Assembly: GCA_021014945.1 (NCBI GenBank)
Contig: MU266361.1
Span: 1 to 64,000, forward strand
Origin: Leucogyrophana mollusca
Taxonomy: Eukaryota; Basidiomycota; Agaricomycetes; Boletales
Direction: 5' to 3'
DNA: 64,000 nt
Positions 24,145-34,827 of the stretch are shown piece by piece. Made by a program: the position numbers and the translations under genes. Below the pieces are notes generated by a model. It was not told the origin of the DNA and did no database searches. It was given only the letters and a program-made list of their open reading frames with translations. Every line of letters starts with the position of its first letter. Within the stretch, counting starts at the first letter, position 1.

Positions 24145-25584
24145 ATGTCTGATATCCAGGAAAAGCCTGAACAGCGTCGTTCAGAAACTTCTAGTTCTTA
24201 TACCCGTCAGATTGATGGGCAAAACGTCGATTTCGCCGATTGTGCTCATTGCACTCGGTATCCCAACAAATGGTCATCGATCAGGTGAGACAGACCCTCC
24301 CGTTCAGTTGTTATGACTTTGACACCAACGGTCACCCAGAGAATTCATTCGAGAACCTGCCGCCGAATTCTTGGGCACTATGATCCTTGTCATCTTTGGC
24401 TGTGGTGGTGACTGCCAGGTGGTCCTTTCATCCAACACTAATGTCGCGTCATCTCCGAAGGGTGTAAGTTACGAAGGGAAGATCCTATGTCCACGTACTA
24501 ACGCCCTCCGTTAGGAATATCTATCCCTCAACCTTGGGTGGGCTATCGGTGAATAATTTTCATTTATGTCACTGATGTCGGTAGCTGAAGATTTCGCGGC
24601 AGGCGTGGCATTAGGCGTTTGGGCGTCCGGTGGCATATCTGGCGGACATATCAACCCTGCAGTAAGTGACAAGATTCCGTATCATGTGCAATCCAGCCTG
24701 AACTTTCTGCTTCAAGGTCACTCTGGCTCTTGCATCCGTCCGTAATTTTCCATGGAAAAAGGTGCCTGGCTACATTCTCGCCCAACTCTTAGGAGGGATT
24801 TGTGGCGCGGGTATGGTTTACGGAAATTACTTTCACGCTATCAATATTTACGAAGGGGGACCTGGTATCCGTACCATCAACGGAACGGCAGGCTTGTTTG
24901 CCACCTACGCTGTATGCACTAACTCGCGTCGAAGTTTTGGATAACGCTAACGGAGTTTCAGGCGGATTACATGACTCCTGTCTCCTGCTTCTTCTCGGAG
25001 GTCAGTACCTTTACACGTAATCGATCTATCTGTCACCAGTCTTCTAATATCCACCGCAAATCAGTTCCTAGGCTCTGCCATGCTCATCATTACTATCTTG
25101 TGTATCACGGACAGGAAGAATGGACCCCCACCTCCGGGTCTTATCCCTCTTGCCTTGTTTTTCGTGATTCTGGGCATCGGTCTTGCTCTCGGCATGGAAA
25201 CCGGTTACGCTGTAAACCCAGCCCGTGACCTTGGTCCACGCATTCTAACCGCCATGGTCGGTTATGGCAGTGCTGGTATGATTTCTCCTCGACAATGCTA
25301 GATATAGGCTTACACCGTGACAAGTCTTTACCTTCAGAAATCAGTACTGGCTGTGGTGCTCTGTCCTAGGCCCGATACTCGGCATGCAAATTGGGGCATT
25401 GGTTTACGACACTTTGGTCTTTACAGGCTCCGAGAGTATTCTGAACAAACCGTAAGCATTCCGCCTTTCTGCTCTCGCAATCGATGACTCACGTGTTCAC
25501 AGTAATGCGGCCGCTGAAAGAAGGCATCTTCACGCTTGTCCTCAGCAACGAAATAAACTCCCTGCTGGCGCGGATGTTGTTTAG
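24145..25584 (+). CDS. Aquaglyceroporin (MIP family), copy 1
   Basis: Exons 24145-24284, 24340-24463, 24515-24548, 24603-24661, 24717-24911, 24962-25000, 25065-25275, 25325-25451, 25503-25584; 336 aa. Both half-helix motifs are intact: [12 protein letters not shown] and [11 protein letters not shown]. The Asp after the second NPAR marks the glycerol-conducting branch rather than strict water channels. Six membrane segments alternate as expected. N- and C-terminal tails are cytosolic; the tail ends with [15 protein letters not shown]. The protein would let glycerol and small solutes cross the plasma membrane. The acceptor of exon 8 (GACAAG) is set by alignment to copy 2, giving [11 protein letters not shown]. 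Confidence 0.9.
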
Positions 25585-26631
25585 ATGTTGCCGATTATCA
25601 TTTAGGATTCGCTAAATCCTTCACGAGTTTTATGATACACCATACTTTACGGACACTGAAATGGAGTATTTTGCCCGTTCGCTACGGTGTGTACGGTGTG
25701 TTCCTGCGGAAATCTCCTAGAAAGGCGTATCATTATGGAACAGGCACCATCCCTTGTGGTGGTCTGGGGATGACTTATAATGATGAGAGAGAAACTGCTG
25801 ACCCAGAAGTGCAAGAGGTTGCATGGGGCCGTATTGACTGCGTATCGCATGTAGGTGCTGACTTGAGGTATACACTACCACCTGTAACAATTCCCCAGGA
25901 ATCCTCACCTTCAGAATGAACTCTGAAGGAACACTTGACCAGCACGGAGGCTTGTCCCGGACCCACATGTTCCCCCATGACTTATACCAATTACAGCTTC
26001 AACCGCCGAGGCAGCGAGGCGATAATTTCGTAATCGCCGATCTTGGAGGTGTTCCTAATAAAAGGCTCAAGAACCTCCCCCAGACGACTCGAGACGTTGA
26101 TTGCTCCCCATTGCTCCATCGTTAATGCGGGGTCCATTTGTCTCATAATGTTCTGGTTAAACACACTAACTGGTAGAAATAGGTAAAAGCAATAAGTGGC
26201 TGAAGTTAGGGTTGACGAAATGATCACCATCATCACAAGGTCGTCGTCAAGCCAGCTCTGGACCAGATGGCTCGAGTAGTTCGGTTGGCCCTACTCCCTC
26301 ATTTTGAGGCTTCGGACACCTCTTCCGCGAGGCAGAACGCTTGGTAATTGGCTTGTCTTAATTGGAGACTATGGCGAGGCTAATTCCAGCGTCAACCTGC
26401 GTCAGCGGCTTCGAATAGGTGCTGAAGGCATGTGACAACGCTCCGGAAGCTCGTCATCATGTGTCTCCTCCTCCATTGAGCCCAGTGCCGATGGACTGGG
26501 AGCCGGGGCCCCCGCATACCAAGTATGTGATGGTCGATCATGCGTTCCTGCAAAAATGATATAAGAACCAGCACCATCCTTCTCCTGGCCCTAAGCTCAA
26601 TCTTCACGTCCCCTGGGGTTGTGCTCCCTCC
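25585..26631. other. Intergenic between the aquaglyceroporins
   Basis: 1.05 kb without a supported gene. A weak GATATAAG near 26558 could be the TATA-like element of copy 2. Confidence 0.45.
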
Positions 26632-28082
26632 ATGTCTGACATCTTGGAAAAGCCTGAACATATAGAACTTGAGCGCTCCGACAGCCCAAGTTTCGATCGG
26701 AAAAATGATATGGACATGACTATCTGTGATGACTGCGAACACCTCACGCGTTACCCCAACAAGTGGTCGAAAATTAGGTTAGGCAGACTCCAGGATCCGT
26801 GCACACAATTTGACATCATTCGGCTATCCAGGGAAGTTCTTCGTGAGCCCGTCGCCGAGTTTCTGGGAGTCATGATCCTGGTCATCTTTGGCACTGGAGC
26901 GGACTGTCAAGTGTTCCTTTCGGCGAACCCCAAAGTCGCCGCTTTAGCTAGAGGGGTGAGTATGCCAAGGTAACCAGAGTAAGCTTTCAGTTCTCATCTC
27001 GCGACACTAGGATTTCCTCTCCTTGAATTTTGGCTGGTCCGTCGGTGAGCAATGATGCATTCCCCGTCGTAGCTGGCGTCCTGACACTATCTTACCTCAG
27101 GCGTTGCTCTGGGAGTGTGGGTTTCAGGCGGTGTTTCCGGAGGACATATCAACCCTGCTGTGGGTTACGGTGTCCGCTAATAATCTACGCCGTCTGAAAA
27201 AAACTCGGACAGGTCACTCTCGCTCTCGCTACTTTCCGGGACTTCCCTTGGAAGAAAGTTCCAACCTACATCCTAGCTCAGTGTTTAGGAGGGTTTTGCG
27301 GTGGTGCAATTGTATACGCAAACTACTTTCATGCTATCGACGTCTACGAAGGTCCAGGAGTCCGCACAATTGCGGGCTCGGGAGACCTTCTGGCTACTTA
27401 TGCTGTGCGAGCTTACTCGCTGTCACCAGGGGACTGTAAAGGTTGACTTACATCGTTCACAGGCGGACTATATGTCACCAGTTTCATGTTTCTTCTCCGA
27501 GGTCAGTGATGTGCTAACATACCCTTTGCTGCACGCCTTGAACCCCTTTGCGGATTAGTTCCTCGGCTCGGCGCTACTCATGCTGGGTGTGCTCTGCATT
27601 ACCGACAAGAAAAATGGACCCCCTCCTCCTGGGCTCGCCCCCCTTGCGCTCTTTATCATCGTTCTAGGTCTTGGAACTTCGCTGGGTATGGAGACAAGCT
27701 ATGCTCTAAATCCCGCCCGTGACCTTGGCCCACGCATCTTCACCGCAATGGCGGGGTATGGAAGTGACGGTGAGGGGCTTTTTTCTCCAAAAATACACAG
27801 CGTGTGGCTTATTATTCTTACAGTCTTCACTTATCGAAACCAGTACTGGCTGTGGTGCCCGATTTTAGCTCCCATACTTGGCATGCAAGCTGCTGCTCTC
27901 ATTTATGACGGTTTCATATTCACTGGCTCAGAAAGCATTATCAACAAGCCGTAAGTAGCCACTAATGCTGCGCTTTCGTCCTCGCTAACGCCCATCCAAG
28001 TGACGCTCGAGCGGCGAGAAAACACCTCCATGCGTGCCCGCAGCAGAGAAACAAGATCCCCGCTGGTGTAGACAATGCTTGA
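26632..28082 (+). CDS. Aquaglyceroporin (MIP family), copy 2
   Basis: Exons 26632-26777, 26832-26955, 27011-27044, 27101-27159, 27213-27404, 27463-27501, 27559-27769, 27824-27950, 28001-28082; 337 aa. All eight intron positions match copy 1, and six of nine exons have identical length. Motifs: [12 protein letters not shown] and [11 protein letters not shown], again the glycerol-facilitator form. The N-terminal tail differs most ([17 protein letters not shown]). The C-terminal tail repeats [15 protein letters not shown], so it is conserved between copies and probably functional. It is a tandem duplicate; different tails suggest different regulation (inference). Confidence 0.9.
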
Positions 28083-28475
28083 TGGGGAGAATGTTTGATC
28101 CTTGGTCCTTGAATACTCACATGTTTACGTGCTTTGACGAACCTTGTTGCCTTGTTGAGACGGTATATCTTTGAATGTATATGTATCTTATGATGTGACA
28201 TTGATGCGTTTATGACGGCCTCCACTAAGATCCATCGACGCGAGGAGTAAACGGAGAGGAGCTCCCCGCCTTGTTCTAAATACAACACAAAGAAAGATAA
28301 CAAATCTGACATATGACCCGGACATAACGAAATAGCTCTGCGGCATAAGCCAAGTTGCGTAGTGGTTGACAGTTGTATTTCTGGTGCTTTCGGATCCTTC
28401 CCGGATATTAGAGTGTCCTTGTCACGTACTCCCTTCCGTCTGTCCCGCAGACGGCGTCTTCACTTGATTTTGTCC
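28083..28475. other. Intergenic between convergent genes
   Basis: No coding signal seen between aquaglyceroporin 2 and the minus-strand transporter-like gene. Confidence 0.5.
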
Positions 28476-30229
28476 CTACCATCTCCGGAGCACCCGGCCG
28501 CCAGCCCATATCACCGCACATGTACTGATGGGAATGAGAACTGCCCAAACACCGATATCCCAGACTATCCGCTTGCCCAAACGCCTTCTCTGTAGCAAAC
28601 GCTCTTTACGCTGCAAAAGGAAATCGGGAGACGGCGGCGGGGAAGGTGCTGGAAGTGGAGCGCGTGCAGAATGTGGTGTGTTCGGAGCCGAATGCCGTGC
28701 CTGAGGTACCACTATGGAGAGTGGGCGCCGGAAGTAATGCGTGGTGATGTGTGCCAAAGCTATGGTAATCGATGCTCAGCCTCGGAAAGAAGGGCATCGC
28801 AGAAACGGCTCGTACCTGGTAGGAAGTACGTTCCGGAGATGCCTAAGAATAGCGCGGCGTCGTTCAAGATTGCCGCAATCGAGACAGGGACTAGGCTCAA
28901 TGACACAACAACGATACAGATGATTAGTTTGCTGAGATATACAGGAGTATACCGTCGTATCACAGGAGGGATGGGGATAGAAGGAGTAGTGATGATGATG
29001 GAGGGTATGGACAGCAAAAGAGTGGATGCATTTAGGACGGATATTGCGATACCGTGTATGGCTGAAGATGCTTCCTGTCCGAATGTGAGTGGAGGAGTGT
29101 TTCTAAAGGAACTTCGGGACTTACCGGAGATTTGGCCGACGACGAGAAAAACACAAGAGGGAGAACGAGAAGTGCAGCCAAGACCACAGATGACGAGCTA
29201 AGCAGCTGGAATGATCTAATCCTCTCCCCTTTGGTTGCGAGAGGCGCAGCTGGCCCTCCGGTTAGTGATGCAGATAGCGGAACCGACGCCATGGTTGTAA
29301 ACGCGAAAACAATGCTGGCTGCAATGACAAGAGTATCAGTTGATCCGCAGTGAACACAGATGGGGGAATTCGAACTGATTCCATTCCAAAGAAGCCCTCT
29401 TTGGAGCCAGCTTGGACGAAGGCCAAGACTGCCTGTAGCATGTGCATACGCTGCAGATATCAACCACAACGTGTAGGAGACTACCGAGAGCCACGTCGCA
29501 AAGATTACAGGTTTTGCCGCCAGAGTCTTGGCTAGAGATACAGTGGAGAACAGGGCACCCGACAGAACGGACAGCAATGCTCGTGAGCGCAATGGCATCG
29601 TATCAGGAACGAGGGGTAAGATGGCATCCACAGATTCTTATTGGTCACCCAATTAACGTTAGATACAATAAGGGGGTTCTAACGTAGTGCGACTGACCGC
29701 GTAGATACATCGTCACCAACAAAATCCTTGACAAGCCGGTCAGAGATGCTACAAGAGGTCGTACAATCGCTCGTCTACGGCTTTTCTTTCCGCCCCTTGC
29801 GAAAGCTTCGAGAAAGATGTCCTCGACGGTCGATTTGCGAAGATAGCGAGATAGCAAATACCATATCTGGAGACAGAATGCGGACAACACAGCAGAGATG
29901 ATCAGGCATGCGAGCCCGTATTTGAGCGAAATATGTCCGTCCGGGATGTATAGGGCACCAAGGCGCAGGTAAGGTGACAAGAGATACAAGAAGACAGTGG
30001 AAGAAGGGAGCGGGGGTATCGCCAGTTTTCTGATTTCCACCTGGGCATCATGTTCCTCTTCGGCATCGTCGTCGCTGGTAAGATCGTATGGATCATGGTT
30101 TAGATCCTCCGAGTCCGGCAGCAGAACCAAAGCAGACGCGGAGCCATTGCCCGTAAGACCTGAAGGGGAATAAGTTGAAGTCGGTGAGTCCAAGCTCGAA
30201 CGACGACTAGAAGGTATGGCCGACGCCAT
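28476..30229 (-). CDS. Amino-acid-transporter-like membrane protein
   Basis: Exons 28476-28759, 28816-29074, 29125-29636, 29698-30229; 528 aa. After a Ser-rich N-terminus (~80 residues) there are about nine to ten hydrophobic spans, for example YGLACLIISAVLSAFC, PVIFATWLSVVSYTLWL, SSSSVVLAALLVLPLVFF and LIICIVVVSLSLVPVSIAA. The region LNDAALFLGISGTYFLPALA resembles the late helix of AAAP/AVT-type amino acid transporters, including the small-residue-rich G-S-G pattern. The last span is IVWDIGVWAVLIPIS. A hydrophilic basic loop with poly-Ser/Pro lies just before it. Assignment to AAAP is by overall pattern only; substrate and membrane (vacuole likely) are inference. Confidence 0.7.
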
Positions 30230-30607
30230 GGTGGACGGGGAAAGAAAGGCTGTGTAAGTATCCTGCAGGTTTTTATCTCTCAAGCCTGCTGCAATAGAAC
30301 GCGGTCACCTTCGTGCGCAGCAATGTGGGAATTATTTAATTATTTCCGTGTATTATTATCCTTCCCCGCGGGGAAAGTCAACCTCACGTGGACTTGGCGA
30401 GGGGTTATCTATTTAAATAAGTGCACTTCGTGAGGTTCGGCTTTGCTTCCATTCTGCTTCTGTTCGCAGCTCAACTGCAAGGCTCCATTATTTGGGCGAT
30501 TTTTGAAGGTTCCTTTTCCCTGGCGTTGGTTCTTCCCCGGTTACCTGGATCTACTAGTACGTTGTAGGTCGTCTTCTGCGAGATACTATAGCTCGGGGCC
30601 ATTCGCA
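30230..30607. other. Divergent intergenic region
   Basis: 378 bp between the transporter-like gene and the homeodomain gene. AT-rich stretches occur near 30330-30360 and 30410-30420; no defined site. Confidence 0.45.
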
Positions 30608-31624
30608 ATGAAGCCAACGACCAAAACACCTGTTATCGCGGAACAATGGCAACTCGCGTTGCTCAAAAAATCCTATCGAGCGCGGCCAAGCCCAACGGAA
30701 GAACAAAGACACGCCTTGGTCGCTGAAACAGGCCTGTGCGTGTTGTGATCATGCCCATACAGCCCCATACAGATGAGGCTACCCATTTGGTCCAGAGATG
30801 AATCTTGGATCAGAAACTGGTTCTCAAAGCAATCCGTCAAGAAGTCCACTCGTAACCGATACCTACCTCCTGCTACAATACAACCTAGGAAGACCCGCCC
30901 GTCGGCATCTACCTCAAAGCCTTTCATCCTGTATCTGCCCTCTACAATGGACCCTCCCGCTCTTTCTCAAGTTGATTCAAATACTCTACCCTACCCTCAG
31001 ACGTCTGACTTTACGGTCTTGGAAAGTAAGAGATCAGTACCTTCGGCCTTCTCCACATCAGAAGGTAGGTATCCGATCGGCGGCTCTCAGTGTACCACAG
31101 CAGCGGAACTTGATGACGCCCATCGGCCTGTGATACAATCACCGATTATCGACTACATTCCAGCCGCTTCCCCTGACGACCTGTTTGGTAGAAGCCCTTC
31201 ACCCTCAGAATGTCCCTCGAACGCCCGGAGCTCGCAATCTAGCGAAACATCCACGCGTCTGACGTACTCGAGAGACCCCCTTCATAACAGGTATCCGGAT
31301 TTCTCTCAATTCTTCCTCCCTAAGGTTTCAGGGAACCCTTGCAACTCTGTCACCTATTACCCGGACACTGTGCATACCAGACTTTCTCCAACGAACAATT
31401 CTACCCCGGAAACCTCGGGTGTCCCGATACAACATCCTTCGACCTCGGCCTTCACGCTACCAAGACCTGGATACCTGCAACTCGCCCTCCCTCCCATCTC
31501 GTACACGGTGAGGGCGTCAGAACTGTTTACTGTAAACATGGGCATCCGAGAAAGTCACAACCAAACTTTTGTTGTTCACGGCGAGTCGTTGAGCCCCGGG
31601 GGCTCCTCCTCGGAACAAGGTTAG
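30608..31624 (+). CDS. Divergent homeodomain protein 1
   Basis: Exons 30608-30735 and 30796-31624; 318 aa. Residues ~8-63 form a homeodomain-like unit: helix 1 around EQWQLALLKKSYRARPSP, helix 2 EEQRHALVAETGL, helix 3 DESWIRNWFSKQSVKKSTR. The family pattern WFxNxR is altered to WFSKQS, so the near-invariant Asn of helix 3 is absent. The rest is disordered, Ser/Pro/Thr-rich. It is presumably a nuclear DNA-binding factor, but changed contacts make sequence specificity uncertain. The 60-bp intron falls exactly after the TGL of helix 2, as in the second homeodomain gene at 61.2-62.5 kb. The start is the first ATG ahead of helix 1. Confidence 0.75.
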
Positions 31625-31980
31625 TCCAGCTAGTTATATAGTTTCATCTGCTCACAGTTGCGACGATAGCCTCGTGAAGAAACAGAGTTGCTATGTAGCA
31701 AAAGAAAAGTCCTGAGTAGTGCGATCCACCAGATGGAAGGTTCTTGAGACCTCGGTTCAGTTGTACCGTCTCCCCCACCAATAGAGCAAGGATACGTATT
31801 TTATCTTCCTGTATGTTCCTCGTTCAGAGTCTTTCCCTTCCTCTTTTGTCCAAAGGCTTTATGTAGACTATATCAAGACTCCCGAAGCGTGTACCAATGC
31901 AAGTGTCTCCCGGGTGTCTATCTTGAAGAAATTCATTGTAGCCGGATTCCATCAAAATGCACTCAACAGCGAGCTGTGTG
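31625..31980. other. Intergenic between convergent genes
   Basis: No coding signal seen in these 356 bp. Confidence 0.5.
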
Positions 31981-33838
31981 TCACGTAGTAGTCCGCTGGC
32001 CTAAGTGGTACTGATACAAGTCAGTGTGCGACGTAACCCAAAGGCATATGCCATCCCTGGCCTCCGACACTTGCAAGGCATTGATAGGGCTATCAAAGAT
32101 GTTATCAAACAAATTTCGTTCGCCGGCGCCCGACGATGATGCGAAAGGCGGTGATCGATCTGGGTATAGTGGGTCACCACCTGTACGAAGCGACCATACT
32201 CGTAGCCGCCGGTCCTGCCCAGCCGCGAAGACAAAATCCTCAGACGGATCTATAGCGAGAGGCTGAAGAAATGGAATTCATACAGTGAACATGGCTGGTC
32301 TTCATGCTAGCAGTGAGGAGTACTGACCGTCTTGGTTATGTACGAGTTAACGTGTCCAGAACACGTCAGCAGAGGTGTTTTCCCCTGAGGAAACCGCAAG
32401 TCAAAGGTTGCCATCTTGTTTTGAGAACACCAGTGGTCGACTTGGTCAGCAACTATCTTTGCGAAAATATGGAATGCACTGACATTCCCATCGATATTAG
32501 TGACCAATAGTTGCCAGTCACGGAAGACCTTAAGGTTTGTAACAGAGTTGGTCTTAGAGCTGAATAGATCTCCAAGAAGACTCTGGCCCTTCGAGGTGGC
32601 CAGACGTGTGTCAAATCTCAAAACATTACCGTCTCGGGAGCCAGTGTAAACAACATTCTGGTGGAAGTGCCATCTCTAGAGTGGATATCGGGGACATCAC
32701 AAAAGGACTGACCTCGCTCTGAGTAACCGCCAAGACGTCACTGTTGGTCTTCAAAATTTGAAAACCGGTTTGGTCCGTATCGTTTAAGATGACGGCTTGT
32801 TGGCTCGCACCTATAATTATGATAAGCATATTTGTGTTGAAGCTGTAGCCCAATGCGAACTCGCCTAAAACTAAGCGAGAGCCTTGTAAATCAGATGTCC
32901 ATATGTCGTGGGCGACGCGAGGGTGAATTCGTATGATGCGGATGCTGCACCGAGGAAGGTGTAAGTAATCAGTAATGGAGACATAGCTACTACGTTGCTC
33001 ACGCCTGTGATTCTGAATCTAGGGGAAGATACAGAATCTGGCTGTCGGGTCCAAACGAGGTTGCACTGGGTGCAAGCCATAATTATCAGTGCGAATAATA
33101 GCCTGACGGTGACGCAAAGCATGGCTACACACATGCATCGGGACCCGGAAGTGCAGATTGAGGATATCTATGAACCAGGAGAACGTTGAATAATGCATTA
33201 TTATGCCGTGGTTCGAAGTGCCTGCCTCTGATGAGAGATTGAAGTCGCCCCTCCATCCATGCGATGTGTGGTACCCAAGAGATTCATTTTCGTCATCGAT
33301 CAGGGAGGAGTAGAACCAGCCATCGGAGTCGCCGGAGAAGCTCCACAGACGTCCGTTATAAGCTGCTGTCTATGTAGATTGGTAGGGTTCAGTAAGCTTG
33401 AAGGAGGGATAGACTAGGGGAAGTCTCAGTTTGTCCATACCTGGAAGGCGGTAAGTGAACCATTAGCTAGTGTGGAAACAACAGATCGCGTTGCCTTTGA
33501 TGTCGAAGCCATTTGAGAACAAAGCAACTGACTGCGCACGGATACATAATAGGTATGGCAGGAAAGAAGGACACGACTGCGTCTGAGGCAGGTTGCACTC
33601 CATGACCAGCATAGATTACCCACTGAAGTGTTTTATCCTTTTGTGCGGAGTGTCGGCTTGCCCTCAACCCGTCCATCGCGTTGTGCGGGCCAACGATTGG
33701 CCGTCTTCTTAGTGCCTTTTTGGAGAAAGGAGCAATCGGTCGAGCTTGGGAGTCCGTGACTACCTTCGGCTTCGAGGAAAGCGGGAAATATCTCTGTCTT
33801 TCTTCATCCCAGTAAAGTCCAGGTAAATTACGAGGCAT
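31981..33838 (-). CDS. WD40-repeat protein, DCAF4-like
   Basis: Exons 31981-32262, 32328-32414, 32484-32657, 32713-32944, 33003-33065, 33131-33369, 33441-33527, 33620-33838; 460 aa. The start MPRNLPGLYWDEERQRYF recalls the LPGFYYD..RYF N-terminus of DCAF4 proteins, which are CUL4-DDB1 substrate receptors. WD-like strands follow: HDIWTSDLQGSRLVLG, NVVYTGSRDGNVLRFDTR (GH-less but with the WD-type SRDG-NVL turn), LLVTNIDGNMATFDLRFP and EDFVFAAGQDRRLRVWSL. Some junctions in the middle (33066-33130) were chosen to preserve frame and have GTGTAG/CCCAG signals, so local residues may shift. A role in ubiquitin ligase targeting is by family only. Confidence 0.72.
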
Positions 33839-34827
33839 CGTAGGCACAAAAACAACAAGAATTACGGGGCCGTAGCGTCCTAGAACAATATGGCTTTGTT
33901 ACGGCTGTTGGTAGTGTAAAGATGTGCGCTGGCCTCCACTTAACTTTATGGGCGTCTATGGATTACCAAGCAGACGGCGATGTTTTGGCGCCCAAGATTC
34001 TCGCTTCACTCTTGGCGCACCTCGTTCACTACTATATACCCCACTAACTTGCATTGGGCCACATCTACCTCTTTATTTCTTGTCGACAAAACTCCAGTCT
34101 CATTCCGAAAAATAATCCCGAACTGCTGGGCGCGAGATTAAAGGCTGTGGTGTACGATTTACTCGAAAGTTGATCCGCGGAAAGCTTTAAACATCCCGCA
34201 TACCTCCCGCTGCCACGATATTTCCCACTGGCTTTCCTGCTGCAGTCCCATTAAATCAACGGACTCCCACCTTGTGTAGACGCTCTTCGTGAACATCCGA
34301 TGAACGTCAAATCCGATATAACGTCGAGTTTCGGCCATGGCTCACTCGGCAAACTTCGTTCTGTCAAGGCTGCGAAAACGCCTATTCTGCACGAAGCCCA
34401 CATCTTCTCAGGCGACGCGTTTATGGTTGAAGACCCTCGTTGGATCTCTGAGGTTCGTGTTCTAGCCATTGCCTCGTGCCGGTTTACATTTGGCGCGTGA
34501 TGTGCTTCATATTGGGGCTGGATGACATAGCAAACTCTGCAATGTCGGAGTGACCCACTCCCGGGATGCATGGTGCAATCCGAGCATGTGGAGCCTGCGC
34601 AGTTTGCTTCGTGGTACCCAAGAAGAGCGCTGCTCTGTTCTCATACCAAGCATGCACCTGTTCTTGCTAATTAGTCACGTGGTTCCAATGGTTACCGTTT
34701 CATTATGATGCACCTGTTCACTCTAATTTCTTCCGTGACATAACGCGGCTCACGCTCTTTCCTGTTTTCTCAGACACAAGGCTCTTTCTCTCTTCCGCCA
34801 GAACTCTATGGAAGCGATTCCTTACCA
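33839..34827. other. Divergent intergenic region
   Basis: 989 bp between the WD40 gene and the RA-PH gene; short ORFs only. Confidence 0.5.

Noticed and set aside
9639..31624. Idea of a biosynthetic gene cluster around the oxygenases and transporters
   Set aside because: No PKS, NRPS, terpene cyclase, P450 or cluster regulator is present, and housekeeping genes are interspersed.
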